A DNA stretch of 64,000 bases from Thalassoglobus neptunius. Lineage in GTDB: Bacteria; Planctomycetota; Planctomycetia; Planctomycetales; Planctomycetaceae. The stretch lies in NCBI RefSeq assembly GCF_007859735.1, contig NZ_SIHI01000001.1, forward strand, positions 218,848-282,847. The letters run 5' to 3'. The position numbers and the translations under genes were made by a program. The notes below the pieces were generated by a model that did not search any database, had not been told where the DNA came from, and saw only the letters and a program-made list of their open reading frames with translations. This document shows, piece by piece, positions 1 through 9,152 of the stretch (the stretch's first letter is position 1; each line of letters begins with the position of its first letter).

Positions 1-88
1 CGAACTGCCGAATCTCTTCTGCACCAAAGGGAGATTCCACTTCTTCTGATGAGTGAGTGACCTGTTCAGAAGTAACCTGTTCAGACAT
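1..88 (-). CDS. N-terminus of an unidentified protein (cut by window edge)
   Basis: On the minus strand an ATG at 88 opens a frame that stays open to the window edge (29 residues: MSEQVTSEQVTHSS..., then EEVESPFGAEEIRQF). It lies 77 bp downstream of the oxidoreductase gene on the same strand, so it could be the next gene of one transcript. The short SEQVT duplication and acidic character are all that can be seen. No clear Shine-Dalgarno sequence precedes the ATG. Too little remains to name a family. Confidence 0.4.
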   Translation of the reverse strand, partial: MSEQVTSEQVTHSSEEVESPFGAEEIRQF

Positions 89-165
89 GTCGAGAATCCG
101 GGACGTTCCAAATAAAAGAGGATTGATGTAAATCCGCCAACGCCTCGATTCTTACGGAAAGACCG

Positions 166-1269
166 TCACTTGTCGAGTGAGGAATCGCCGGTTCCCGCAG
201 ACTCTTCAGGAAAGTCTTCGTCACTCCATCCCGCGAGCCGCAAGACTTCGTCAATCCGAACCGGTTTCCCGTTCCGTCGGATGCTTTCGTCAGCTGCTTC
301 CATGAATGCATAGATCTCGATGGTTTCCCGAGCACTGACTGGGGGAACGCCCGTTTGAAAGAACTCGACGATCTCAACGACGAGGGGGCCATACCCCTGA
401 TAGGGGCCGAGAACCTGCGTTCCTTTCGTCCCAAATGCGGTCCCGCCGTATCCACGCTCTCCCCGACGAAGTCCGCGAAAACTTCCGATTCTTCCATCGT
501 CCCAAGTCCCGACGACAACGTCGAAATCCTCCGTTTTCATGCGTACAACTTCCTCACATCCCGTTCCCAACACTGTGAACAAGGCTTCGACGCCGTGAAT
601 TCCGTACCAGAACAAATCGGGATGAGTCGATTCCAGCGACGCTGGGCTATAAGTGTCTGCCCCTGTGACTTCACCGATGGAACCGTTCCGGACTTCCTGA
701 CCATTCTTGAGGTATCGCAGAGAGGACGAGGAAAAAATCGGCACGCCAGCCTCTTTTGCTTCCTTAAGAATCGACACCGCGTCGGAGAGCGAACCGGCGA
801 TCGGCTTGTCGATAAAAACGGGCTTTCCAGCGGCAAGAACTGGACGAACCTGTTCGAGGTGAGGACGTCCATCGTTCGTTTCCAGAAGCACGGCATCGAC
901 ACGTGTCAGCAGTTCATCGATCGAGTCGACGATCTCGATGTCCATATCCCGAAATTGTTGGGTGTACAGGGGAATGCGACTCGTGCTCGTTTCGATATCC
1001 GGACTTCCTTTGGGATAGGCTGCGACAACACGACACCCGGGAACGTGAGCAGCGTTTTCCGGATCGTTCATGACTTTCGCGAACGCCGGAGCGTGTGATG
1101 TATCAAGGCCGATGATGCCGACTCGAATCATTTCTTCAGCTGTGGCGAAGGAACTTGAGATTGTCATGCACAAGATGACAGCCACTGTCGTGACGACGGA
1201 ACGTGCGGAAATCGATTTGACTTGTGAGAGTTTGCAGAATGTCATCATGGACGAAAGGGCCTCGTTCAT
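166..1269 (-). CDS. Exported Gfo/Idh/MocA-family oxidoreductase
   Basis: Predicted NAD(P)-dependent sugar-type oxidoreductase of 367 residues. An N-terminal hydrophobic stretch ending near ...SSSFATAEE looks like a signal peptide, so the enzyme probably acts outside the cytoplasm or in the periplasm. The Rossmann motif (VGIIGLDTSHA, about residues 50-60) and the family's lysine motif in the form FIDKPIAG (about 150) are visible, followed by the usual C-terminal alpha/beta domain. DKP replaces the more common EKP. Exported members of this family are numerous in planctomycetes and often have unknown substrates, so no substrate is proposed. Two methionines near position 8 offer a slightly later start. 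Confidence 0.85.
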   Translation of the reverse strand: MNEALSSMMTFCKLSQVKSISARSVVTTVAVILCMTISSSFATAEEMIRVGIIGLDTSHAPAFAKVMNDPENAAHVPGCRVVAAYPKGSPDIETSTSRIPLYTQQFRDMDIEIVDSIDELLTRVDAVLLETNDGRPHLEQVRPVLAAGKPVFIDKPIAGSLSDAVSILKEAKEAGVPIFSSSSLRYLKNGQEVRNGSIGEVTGADTYSPASLESTHPDLFWYGIHGVEALFTVLGTGCEEVVRMKTEDFDVVVGTWDDGRIGSFRGLRRGERGYGGTAFGTKGTQVLGPYQGYGPLVVEIVEFFQTGVPPVSARETIEIYAFMEAADESIRRNGKPVRIDEVLRLAGWSDEDFPEESAGTGDSSLDK

Positions 1270-1355
1270 ATGGTGTCAATTAATTCATTTTCGTGTGTTT
1301 GAATTCAGCAAAATGTCCTGTCGCGTGCCGCTTCAGATCAACGAATCATCTCGAA

Positions 1356-2855
1356 TCAAATCCGGATGAAGATGCGTTGGCGGAACATCCAGTAACAAAT
1401 CAGCCAAATCACGAGCGCCACCGATGTCGCCTGAATCACGGGATGAAACATGTCAAACAGCTCAGCACCAGTGAATCTGGAATCGGTCATTCGAGCAACC
1501 TGATTCAATCCGGAATGAATCAACCATCCGAAGTGCCGGGTGACAATTTCGCGGTAGATCCACCCCTTCAACATCTGGCCCATCATGTAAACCGCGATCG
1601 AGTTCATTCCGACAACGACCAGTGGAAATGCCAGCCGTTTGAGTGACCAAACGTCAAAAATGAGATAGAAGATCGCGAGCATCCCAATGACGTACCCTCC
1701 GCTGAACAACGCCCAGGCAGGAGTCCAGATTCGCTTGATGATGGGACAACACGTCGCTCCCGCGAAGACTCCGAGACTTGTGCAAAGCAAGGCTGCCCCC
1801 ACAAGAACCCAGAACGTTTTCGCGCTGCGCGGGGCCGTCATCACGAATTGTCCGATGATGGCTCCAAGCAACATCGTGACAATGGAGGGCAAAAAGTTCA
1901 GCGTCGTGTATCCGCCGCGATTGAACCGAAACGGAATCTCTTCAGGGTCATCTCGTTCCGGGCGCGGAAACTGGTTCAGGAACCAGACATCAAAGTCAGA
2001 GAACGCATTCCAGTTCTTCGACCAGCGTTCGTATGGTGGGGCAAGAATTTCCCCTTGCTCGTAGCTCGCGTTCACCAATTCCGGGACATACTGACCCGTT
2101 GGTGGAGCGAACTGCATGATACATGTCGTCACTACAAGAACGGCGGCCAGCGACGCCCACTGCCATCTCCGTGAGAGTTGGAAGATGAGAAACAGAATGA
2201 AATATCCGAGTCCGATTTGAGCCAGAACGTTCGTAAAGAGCCAATGAGTGCTCGGTTCATTTCGCGAGTAAAGAAAGACACCGAGCAGCACGAGAACGAC
2301 CGCTCGAATCAACGCATGTAGAATCATGCGCCATCGGGATTGTCCTTCTCGAGACCGTCGAGAATACGAGAACGGCATCGCCATCCCGACCATGAACATG
2401 AACGCGGGCTGGATCAGATCCCAGAACGAGACCTTCCATTTCGCCCAGGCATTTCCCTCTCCGGCATCCATTGATCCGGGAACGAAATTGCTTTGCCACG
2501 GAGGATGCTCGAAGTGAAAGGCGATCTTCTCGAGCGTCTGGTGATCAATGATCGTCCAAAGCTGACTCGGTTCTTCTGTTTGCGAAAGGGCGTAAGTCCC
2601 GAACCCATTCGCAGCCAGCATGATCATGATGAACCCGCGAAACGCATCGAGCGAGGTCAGTCGAGAAAGAGAGCGTCCCGAGGCCTCGGACGAGGGTTTC
2701 GCGGCGACTGTTTTCCCCTGCGGTTGCACAGTCTCTTCGGGACGCTTCGGATCAGGAGTGGACTCTTTGATTTTGTATGCCATCCGGTTGCCCATCGGTG
2801 TTGATGTCCGTGGAATCTCGGTCAGAATTGTCGGAGAGAAATGTTGTTTGCACAA
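1356..2855 (-). CDS. DUF5009-type polytopic membrane protein (acyltransferase-like)
   Basis: This integral membrane protein has about ten hydrophobic segments after a hydrophilic N-terminal tail of roughly 65 residues. The segment SLDAFRGFIMIMLAANGFG at the first membrane helix is typical of DUF5009 and heparan-alpha-glucosaminide N-acetyltransferase-like proteins, which move acyl groups across a membrane onto sugars. That function is inferred from family resemblance; the substrate is unknown. The annotated start is the longest one; a later ATG at 2783 is also possible. It sits 86 bp upstream, in transcription order, of the oxidoreductase gene on the same strand, so the two may be co-transcribed. 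Confidence 0.8.
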   Translation of the reverse strand: MCKQHFSPTILTEIPRTSTPMGNRMAYKIKESTPDPKRPEETVQPQGKTVAAKPSSEASGRSLSRLTSLDAFRGFIMIMLAANGFGTYALSQTEEPSQLWTIIDHQTLEKIAFHFEHPPWQSNFVPGSMDAGEGNAWAKWKVSFWDLIQPAFMFMVGMAMPFSYSRRSREGQSRWRMILHALIRAVVLVLLGVFLYSRNEPSTHWLFTNVLAQIGLGYFILFLIFQLSRRWQWASLAAVLVVTTCIMQFAPPTGQYVPELVNASYEQGEILAPPYERWSKNWNAFSDFDVWFLNQFPRPERDDPEEIPFRFNRGGYTTLNFLPSIVTMLLGAIIGQFVMTAPRSAKTFWVLVGAALLCTSLGVFAGATCCPIIKRIWTPAWALFSGGYVIGMLAIFYLIFDVWSLKRLAFPLVVVGMNSIAVYMMGQMLKGWIYREIVTRHFGWLIHSGLNQVARMTDSRFTGAELFDMFHPVIQATSVALVIWLICYWMFRQRIFIRI

Positions 2856-3173
2856 CTCCCACGATCCGATTCAGAAAGTTTTGTCCCAACTTCTCTCAGC
2901 AATTCGAGCATTCCGAAGACAGGAGATCAGCCATGTGAATATTCGTTCGCACGCTTTGTCATCACTGATCAGACGCTTACACTTCGTAAGTCGTCTTTGC
3001 GTTGAATCAACCGCGAACGATCGATCCTGAAGACTCGCATTCAAGTGGCGGAAGACTTCGAATCGTCCCGATGAGCTCTGACGGTCTTCGATTCAGAAAG
3101 ACGGACATGTGTCTTCTCAGAGAAGTTTCACGGGAAGCGACTGAGGCAATTCTGGAATCGTCATTGCAGACGA
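2856..3173. other. Divergent intergenic region
   Basis: This 318-bp gap separates the divergently transcribed DUF5009-type gene and the Bpt gene, so it must hold both promoters. The short open frames inside it have no recognisable composition or ribosome binding sites. No convincing -35/-10 pair, hairpin or repeat was seen. Confidence 0.6.
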
Positions 3174-3962
3174 ATGAGCCGGGCTGAAACAAAGTGGGCT
3201 GAACCAAACGAGTGGATGATGACTTCACCAATTCCAGAAGAACTGCTGCGAACTCGTGAAACGCCACGGAACTGCTCCTACATCAGCGGTGAAACGGCCT
3301 GCCTCGAATACAGATTGTTTCGACGGTTAAGAAGCTCTCAGGTTGAGTATCTGTTGAGTCGAGGATGGCGACGATTTGGGGTCAATTTCTTTCGCCCCAC
3401 ATGCCCAAGCTGTACGAAGTGCATTCCGATTCGAATCAGGGTTGCTGAATTCAAGCCGAGCAAGAGTCAACGCCGGGTGCAGCGAAAAAATTCGCAGATC
3501 ACGGTCGCACGCGTTTCTCCAACAGTGAGTCGAGAACATCTGGACCTCTATCATCGCTGGCATGAAGATATGACGGATCGTCGCGGCTGGGCGGAAGCAA
3601 ATTCGACTGTCGAAGAATATGCTTCAGGGTTTCTGTCCGGAGAGTTCGACTGTCTTCACGAGTTGCGATACTTCGACGGCACTCAGCTTGTCGGAGTCGG
3701 ACTCATTGATGTGCTTCCTAACTCGCTGTCGAGCGCGTATTTCTATCACGATCCAGAATGGCGCCCTCGTGCCCCGGGGACGTTCTCGTTGCTCTGTGAA
3801 CTCTCTTTGGCGAAACATCTTGGGCTTGAGTATGTGTATCTCGGCTATTGGATCGAAGAATGCCCATCGATGGCCTACAAAAACCGATTCCCCCCTTCGG
3901 AGATCCTGACAGAGTTCGTCGATGACGACGAGGAACCAACTTGGAGAATGCTTTCGGATTGA
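3174..3962 (+). CDS. bpt: Aspartate/glutamate leucyltransferase (Bpt/ATE family)
   Basis: Predicted aminoacyl-tRNA-protein transferase of the bacterial Bpt type. The family adds leucine (or arginine in ATE relatives) to proteins with acidic N-termini, making them N-degron substrates for Clp proteolysis. The N-terminal half carries the family's cysteine signature: NCSYISGETACLEYR, then RPTCPSCTKCIPIRI. The C-terminal half is the GNAT-like transferase fold, with LVGVGLIDVLPNSLSSAYFYHDPEW and YVYLGYWIEECPSMAYK. Length (262 residues) is usual. The first ATG is annotated, but the family's typical N-terminus fits a start at one of the two ATGs at 3216/3219 better. No clp gene is in the window. Confidence 0.9.
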   Translation: MSRAETKWAEPNEWMMTSPIPEELLRTRETPRNCSYISGETACLEYRLFRRLRSSQVEYLLSRGWRRFGVNFFRPTCPSCTKCIPIRIRVAEFKPSKSQRRVQRKNSQITVARVSPTVSREHLDLYHRWHEDMTDRRGWAEANSTVEEYASGFLSGEFDCLHELRYFDGTQLVGVGLIDVLPNSLSSAYFYHDPEWRPRAPGTFSLLCELSLAKHLGLEYVYLGYWIEECPSMAYKNRFPPSEILTEFVDDDEEPTWRMLSD

Positions 3963-4102
3963 GTTGAAGCAATATTGTCGACGGGCTAACGTCAGACAGA
4001 CATTCCATGGATGGCGTTTCCGGACGCGCGACGAACGATTGATGCGAAACGTTTTGATTTCGCCCCATCCGCCAAACACGACGAAATGAATTGAGGACTG
4101 CA

Positions 4103-5053
4103 ATGGACCTGTTGACAACGCTTGATGGTTCAATGATGCAAGGATTCTTCCCCGCAGGTTGGGACCTTGCGAGGATTGATGGCTGCGTTGATGATGATCC
4201 AAACACGATTACCGACCGTCAGGAATGGTGGCATGAAGGGTTCGAACTGTTTCCGTGCGAAACTGTGAGCGATTTCGACACCTACATGGGACACGAAATT
4301 GCCATCACCATTCGCCAGGCACGAGAATCTGGCAAACAGCTCGCCATGATTCTCCCGGTTGGGCCGATGGGAATGTATCGCTGGGCTGTTTTCTTCCTGA
4401 AAGAATGGGGAGTGAAATGCGATCACGTCCATGGCTTCAACATGGATGAATGGAGTGACGCTCAAGGAACAACTCTCGACAGTTCCTCATCCGGATCATT
4501 CCAGTACGCAATGGAGCAGGCGTTTTACGGACCACTCGGCGAGTTGACAGTGCCGGAAAATCAGCGGAACTTCGCAACAACTCCGAACCTCCCAACTTAC
4601 CCGGAGAAGATTGAGAAGATTCGCTCAGGCGGAGGAGATCTCGCCGTCGTCTTTGGAATCGGAAGAGTTTGCCATATTGCGTTCTGGGAACCTCAATTCG
4701 CTGGCGAATACGATTCTGAAGAAGACTGGAAAGCTGCGACTCACAGAATCGGAGCGAAGCTGCATCCACTCACCATTGAACAGAATGCGATCACAAGTTT
4801 CAAAAGCCGCACGACCAAAGTTCCCGCCTTCGCGAACACGATCGGTCCCGGCCTGTTCCTGAATGCTGACCATACTATTGGGGGAGCCGACGGAACTCTG
4901 TCGCGAGGAATGCAATGGCAGGGGTTGAGCCTCTGGATGACCCTCCGCCACGAGCCGACTCCGTGGATTCCGTCAACTTATATGCCAACGCAGCCCGGAC
5001 GACTCTTCTATCTCACGGAACTGGCTGGCCCTCTTGAAGCGGAATGCAACTAA
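4103..5053 (+). CDS. Glucosamine-6-phosphate deaminase/isomerase-like protein (NagB family)
   Basis: Sugar-phosphate isomerase-fold protein of 316 residues. Family landmarks are present: FNMDEW (catalytic Asp region, about residue 112) and a [13 protein letters not shown] segment matching the canonical GIGxDGHIAFNEP, with the histidine kept but the D-G pair replaced by V-C and N by W. This argues for a NagB-like enzyme with shifted substrate preference rather than a standard deaminase. The ATG at 4103 is chosen because GAGGA lies 5 nt upstream; the frame also has a TTG 12 nt earlier. Only 140 bp separate it from bpt on the same strand. Confidence 0.75.
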   Translation: MDLLTTLDGSMMQGFFPAGWDLARIDGCVDDDPNTITDRQEWWHEGFELFPCETVSDFDTYMGHEIAITIRQARESGKQLAMILPVGPMGMYRWAVFFLKEWGVKCDHVHGFNMDEWSDAQGTTLDSSSSGSFQYAMEQAFYGPLGELTVPENQRNFATTPNLPTYPEKIEKIRSGGGDLAVVFGIGRVCHIAFWEPQFAGEYDSEEDWKAATHRIGAKLHPLTIEQNAITSFKSRTTKVPAFANTIGPGLFLNADHTIGGADGTLSRGMQWQGLSLWMTLRHEPTPWIPSTYMPTQPGRLFYLTELAGPLEAECN

Positions 5054-5408
5054 CCAGATTCTCGGTTGCGCACCAGATTTTCGTGTTCGCAGCTGTCTTT
5101 GCAGCTTGTCCGTTGGCAGCATGTCTACCGGAAGCGGTTCACCTTCTCTCTGCGCTGATCGGTTGGAGACGTCTGTAACGAAAGATGCCCTATTCAGGAG
5201 AAGCGGCATAATCGCTACAGGCGTCATCGATTTCGTGAGTGGATTCGCCCGCGTTTGTTATTTCCGGAGATTGCGTTTCACCGACTCTTTATCGAGTCGT
5301 CTGGCACAATCGCCCGAAAGTGAACAGACGGAATAACGTTTCCAGTTAGATTGCGACTCGGTCAAAACGTTGTTCCATATCAGTTCATTGGACAACGGAG
5401 ATGCGACC
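5054..5408. other. Intergenic region without recognised features
   Basis: These 355 bp between the NagB-like gene and the small membrane protein hold no open frame with coding character. GGAG at 5397-5400 serves as ribosome binding site for the next gene. No hairpin terminator or promoter was convincingly seen. Confidence 0.5.
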
Positions 5409-5612
5409 GTGCTGGAATTCATTCAACAACTTTCTGACGATCAGACTGCTGTCGTTGGATGTGTGGGGGCGATCATGGGAGCCACATTAATGCTCATGAT
5501 CAGCTTCCACGCGAATCCACAAAATCGACAACAGGCGAAGAGCCTCTCCGCCACGAAGAAGCTGGAAATGGCGAACAAGGAACAACAACCTCAGCGACGT
5601 CGTGCCGCCTGA
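5409..5612 (+). CDS. Small single-pass membrane protein
   Basis: A 67-residue protein. GTG at 5409 is chosen as the start because GGAG (5397-5400) lies 8 nt upstream; no upstream in-frame codon has a comparable site. Residues about 14-32 (VVGCVGAIMGATLMLMISF) form one membrane helix, followed by a basic, glutamine-rich cytoplasmic tail ending QPQRRRAA. No family was recognised. The ordered helix-then-charged-tail layout and good ribosome binding site favour a real gene, but homologues would need to be seen to be sure. Confidence 0.55.
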   Translation: MLEFIQQLSDDQTAVVGCVGAIMGATLMLMISFHANPQNRQQAKSLSATKKLEMANKEQQPQRRRAA

Positions 5613-5842
5613 CGCTTCCTCCAAGAAGCCAATCAGCCTGCACCGATGGCCTCAGAGTTCCCTGTGCGATCCGAGTGAATCGACGCCTGAAGATGATCCG
5701 CTCAGCCGGATTGCTCGCTTCTCGTCGAACCATAAATTCTTCGCAAAGACATGCCGGACGTTGTCTTATGGGAATCCGGGGCGTTAAGCTGTCATCGTGT
5801 TGATTACTCTCTAAGACTCAATTGATTCAGAAGGAATCAAAA

Positions 5843-6310
5843 ATGACCACGCTGCGAAGGGTTTCGATGGCGGCCGCATTGTTGGCTGTCGGATATTGTT
5901 GCGGACAGGCTCATCTCGATGTCAAAAGCCTCACCGCTCAAGAGGGACAAGTTGGCGTTCCTGACGACACAGCGAACAAGATTCGTGAAGCGAACCGAAG
6001 CCTGATCGAGGCGATGGATTCCCTCCGGTCAGATGGATTGTATGAGTCAATCACCGAAGGCCCCAACGCCTATCTGATTCTTTCCGGCGGCGGAAATGCC
6101 CGTGAAGATCTGGAATCGGGACTCGGCGTTGATCCAGAAACGTTCGCCGGCCTCTATTCCGGCCAGGCTGTTCCAGAGATCCAGGCGCTGCTTGGTGTCG
6201 ATGATCAGGGACGTGTCACTTACAACGATGAAGTCGTTCGAATGTATTCCAAGTCCCGCTTGCAACGTGTTCGAGCGAATCGCATCAAATTGACGGAAAC
6301 GTCATTCTGA
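5843..6310 (+). CDS. Exported protein of unknown function
   Basis: A 155-residue protein starting at ATG 5843, with AAGGAA six bases upstream. The N-terminus (MTTLRRVSMAAALLAVGYCCGQAHL) is a basic region plus hydrophobic core, so a signal peptide or N-terminal anchor; the double cysteine is not in a standard lipobox. The mature part contains an amphipathic helix (IREANRSLIEAMDSLRSDGLYES) and a region where AYLILSGGGNAREDLESG and VDPETFAGLYSGQAVPEI suggest a compact domain. No known family was recognised; probably a conserved planctomycete periplasmic protein. Confidence 0.7.
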   Translation: MTTLRRVSMAAALLAVGYCCGQAHLDVKSLTAQEGQVGVPDDTANKIREANRSLIEAMDSLRSDGLYESITEGPNAYLILSGGGNAREDLESGLGVDPETFAGLYSGQAVPEIQALLGVDDQGRVTYNDEVVRMYSKSRLQRVRANRIKLTETSF

Positions 6311-6522
6311 AGTTTTGGATCCGGCTATTCCGATCATTCCATCGATTTCAGCGTAAGACGAAAACTTGGAAGCGATTCGGGGAGAATGTTGGGAATTTCT
6401 TTCAAAACATTCCGAGACTCCTTATACAATTTAGTTCCTCTCCGTTTATGGAGTTGGTGCAGCATGTCAACGGTTCTCAACCAACACCATTCGGTTGCGG
6501 CGCATTCCCGGAGAACGAAAGT

Positions 6523-9006
6523 ATGATGAACGCTTGGAAATCTTCAGCACTATTGGCGAGCTTCTTCGCTGCGAGCATCTGCTCGGCGGACGAAGCGATC
6601 GTCAGAACGTATGACTCGCCGTATGGCGAGGATTATGCCACAGTATCGGTTCGAGGTTCATCGGATGCCGCGCTCCGGAAAAACGTCGATCATGTCGTCC
6701 TGATTGATACATCAGCGAGCCAGGTCGGTGAACACCGGGAGATGGGATTCGAAGTTCTTGAGAACTTCCTGACATCTCTTCCTCAAGGCCATCGCGCCAC
6801 CGTCATTGCTGTCGACGTTGCGGCTCAGCCCGTTGTGGACGGCTTCGGCGAACCCGCATCGATCGCAAGTACAGCTCTGACAGCTCTGGAATCTCGTTTT
6901 CCAGCCGGAGCGACTAACCTTGTCGTCGGAATCGAAGCGGCACTCGAAGCACTTGCTGACAGCAAGTCCGGGTCGATCGTCTTCATCGGCGACGGAATGA
7001 GTGCCGCACATCTGCTGCAGCCAAGCGAAGTCAAAGAGCTGACCTCGCAACTCGTTTCGCAACAGATTCCGGTTCACGCATTTGCCGTCGGTTCCAATAC
7101 CGATTTGCAGCTTCTCGGGATTCTCGGCCAGGAAACTGGTGGCTTCATCATGCGAGATGAAGGCAGTGCGAAATCGATGACCGGTGAAAAAGCCGGACAG
7201 ATGCTCGCCAATGCCGCCACACAAGTTGTCGACTACCCTCAGATGGCAGCAGTGACTGGCTCGGATGTGGAGTTCCTTCCATCTCGTCCGCTCCCAGTTC
7301 GGTCAGACCGTGAGACTGTTTACCTGCTTCACGGAGATCTGGATGCCTCAACCTCTTTCCAACTCGGAAACGAGTCATGGACACTTGAGACCGATCGCAG
7401 CGACGGCAACACATTCATCAGCGAACTGTGGCGACGTGGACAGAATGACGACGGATTGACACTTGGCCTGGCAGGCGACTGGATGGTGAGTCTGGCTCAC
7501 GAGTCCTTCGAAAGTCAGATTGCTCAAATGGAAGCCGAAGGCATCGCTGCTCTGAATGGTCAGAACTACGAAGCTGCTGAAAAAATCGGATTCGACATTC
7601 AAAACGTCGATCCCGGAAACGTCACAGCGAAAGAACTGATTCAACGGGCCGGTGAACTGCAACACACTTTGACCGTCCAGGTCGACAATTCAGGTGCGGC
7701 TCCAACATTGGGAACTCCGACACCTGCGACTCCGGACTCAACTGATCCTCTCAGTGATCGAACACAACCACGTAGCGAAGACTCAATCACTCAGTTTGAG
7801 CAGTTGCGTGATGCCGTGACCCAGCGACTCCGCCGTGAAGTGGAACTGCAGGTCGAACAGGCTCGTGCGATCCTCAACGAAGACCCTGACGTTGCCGAAG
7901 GCATTCTGAATCAGGCACGTGGAGCGATCAAATCCGAACTGAATGTTGACGCTGAAGTTCGCAACCAACTCCTTCGCCTTGTCGCTGACGAACTTCAAAA
8001 TACGATCGCACAGCGTGAACGAATCATCCTCGAAATTTCCGAACGCAATCGTCGTGAGTCCGAACTGGAAGCACAACGACGACTGATCGAATTTTCAGCA
8101 GAACGTGATCGCCAGCTGGAACAGATGGTTGACCGTGTTCGTGCTCTGATCCTCGAAGGTTATCATGGTGATCCGGATGCCTTCGAACAGGCTGAAGCTG
8201 TGGGACGTGAAGTCCTGAGTTCTTACCCAGGAAGTTCACTCGGCGTGGCTGTTGTGTTCGTTTCCGAAGCGGCTGGCCAACTTGATAAGGTTGCCCGACT
8301 CCGATCTCTCCGCTCAGACCGGTTCCTTGCCACTCTGTACGAAACCGAGAAGTCGAGCGTTCCGTTCCCAGACGAACCACCAATTCGCTATCCACCTGCT
8401 GAAGTCTGGTGGGCACTCACAGAAATGCGAGACAAGTGGAAGTCTGTGGACCTCCGTCATAACAGCCCGAACGAACAGAAGATCTACGACGCTCTGGAAC
8501 AAGTCACGAGCTTCGAATTCCCAGGGAACCCGCTGAGCGATGTCATCGACTACATCCGAATTCAGCACGGAATTCCGATCATCTTCGACGAAGTCGAGTT
8601 GAGCAACGAGGGAATTTCAACGGAAGACGAAGTGTCGCTCGTGATCTCAGGGATCACTCTGCAATCAGCACTGAAGCTTCTGCTCGAGAAACTCGAACTG
8701 ACTTATGTCATCGAAGACGAAGTCATGAAAATCACGACTGCTTTCAAAGCTGACGAAACCCAGCAGACTCGCGTCTACTCGGTCGGTGACCTCGTGATGC
8801 CCATTCCTCTGCCTCTGACAAGTGGCGGTGGTGGACTCGGCGGTGGCCTCGGTGGAGGTGGCGGCGGTCTCGGCGGTGGCGGTGGCCTCGGCGGTGGCGG
8901 CGGCGGCTTCGGCGGTGGTGGCGGTGGCCTCGGCGGTGGCGGTGGTGGATTCTTCAGTCTGCCTGCTGAACCTGTTCCGGGGAAAAAAAAACCGATTCTG
9001 AAGTAG
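6523..9006 (+). CDS. Exported VWA-domain protein with glycine-rich tail (5' half of a broken or recoded gene)
   Basis: Starts at ATG 6523 (GGAG at 6510-6513); a frame from 6448 is longer but has no site. Order: signal peptide ending about CSADEA; von Willebrand A domain with MIDAS residues DTSAS, then GATNL and GDGMS (about residues 60-200); TPR-like repeat near NGQNYEAAEKIGFDIQNVDPGN; a long charged coiled-coil stretch (about 430-590) containing ERNRRESELEAQRR; a secretin-N/STN-like domain (FPGNPLSDVIDYIRIQHGIPIIFD onward in two overlapping pieces); and a tail of GGGGGLGGG repeats. The frame ends at TAG 9004-9006, thirteen bases after an A9 run. The alternate frame through that run is open and continues into the DUF2135-like gene downstream, so this is probably the front half of one about 1316-residue protein. 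Confidence 0.85.
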   Translation: MMNAWKSSALLASFFAASICSADEAIVRTYDSPYGEDYATVSVRGSSDAALRKNVDHVVLIDTSASQVGEHREMGFEVLENFLTSLPQGHRATVIAVDVAAQPVVDGFGEPASIASTALTALESRFPAGATNLVVGIEAALEALADSKSGSIVFIGDGMSAAHLLQPSEVKELTSQLVSQQIPVHAFAVGSNTDLQLLGILGQETGGFIMRDEGSAKSMTGEKAGQMLANAATQVVDYPQMAAVTGSDVEFLPSRPLPVRSDRETVYLLHGDLDASTSFQLGNESWTLETDRSDGNTFISELWRRGQNDDGLTLGLAGDWMVSLAHESFESQIAQMEAEGIAALNGQNYEAAEKIGFDIQNVDPGNVTAKELIQRAGELQHTLTVQVDNSGAAPTLGTPTPATPDSTDPLSDRTQPRSEDSITQFEQLRDAVTQRLRREVELQVEQARAILNEDPDVAEGILNQARGAIKSELNVDAEVRNQLLRLVADELQNTIAQRERIILEISERNRRESELEAQRRLIEFSAERDRQLEQMVDRVRALILEGYHGDPDAFEQAEAVGREVLSSYPGSSLGVAVVFVSEAAGQLDKVARLRSLRSDRFLATLYETEKSSVPFPDEPPIRYPPAEVWWALTEMRDKWKSVDLRHNSPNEQKIYDALEQVTSFEFPGNPLSDVIDYIRIQHGIPIIFDEVELSNEGISTEDEVSLVISGITLQSALKLLLEKLELTYVIEDEVMKITTAFKADETQQTRVYSVGDLVMPIPLPLTSGGGGLGGGLGGGGGGLGGGGGLGGGGGGFGGGGGGLGGGGGGFFSLPAEPVPGKKKPILK
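8821..8950 (+). repeat. GGCGGTGGC-type low-complexity repeat
   Basis: About 130 bp of imperfect repeats of GGCGGTGGC/GGCCTCGGC encode alternating Gly6 and Leu/Phe within the tail of the VWA protein. The repetitive, GC-rich DNA can change length by slippage, and it ends only about 30 bp before the A9 run that shifts the frame. Confidence 0.85.
8983..8991 (+). other. A9 run: frameshift or slippery site
   Basis: Nine adenines follow GGGG. In the upstream frame they are read as three AAA codons, and the heptamer A-AAA-AAA (8985-8991) is in the phase needed for -1 ribosomal slippage. A -1 slip, or one extra A in the transcript, enters a frame with no stop until 10472. Without it, translation ends at 9006. 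A one-base homopolymer error in the sequence would look identical. Confidence 0.7.
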
Positions 9007-9152
9007 TCTCCGGGGACCCATCCCCCCTATTTCAACCAGTTGATGCTCCAGCGGAGCAGCCTGCGGCCCCAAAAGAGGCCGAAGCTGCTCCGCTTTTTCT
9101 CGTCCCTCCGACAGGGTCAGCGGATACATCGTCTGTCTTTCAATATGACGAT

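Noticed and set aside
360-1098. Plus-strand 247-codon frame antisense to the oxidoreductase
   Set aside because: Antisense shadow of a real gene with Rossmann motifs on the minus strand.
8821-8950. CRISPR-like or VNTR array
   Set aside because: The repeats encode in-frame Gly-rich protein with no spacers; low-complexity coding DNA.
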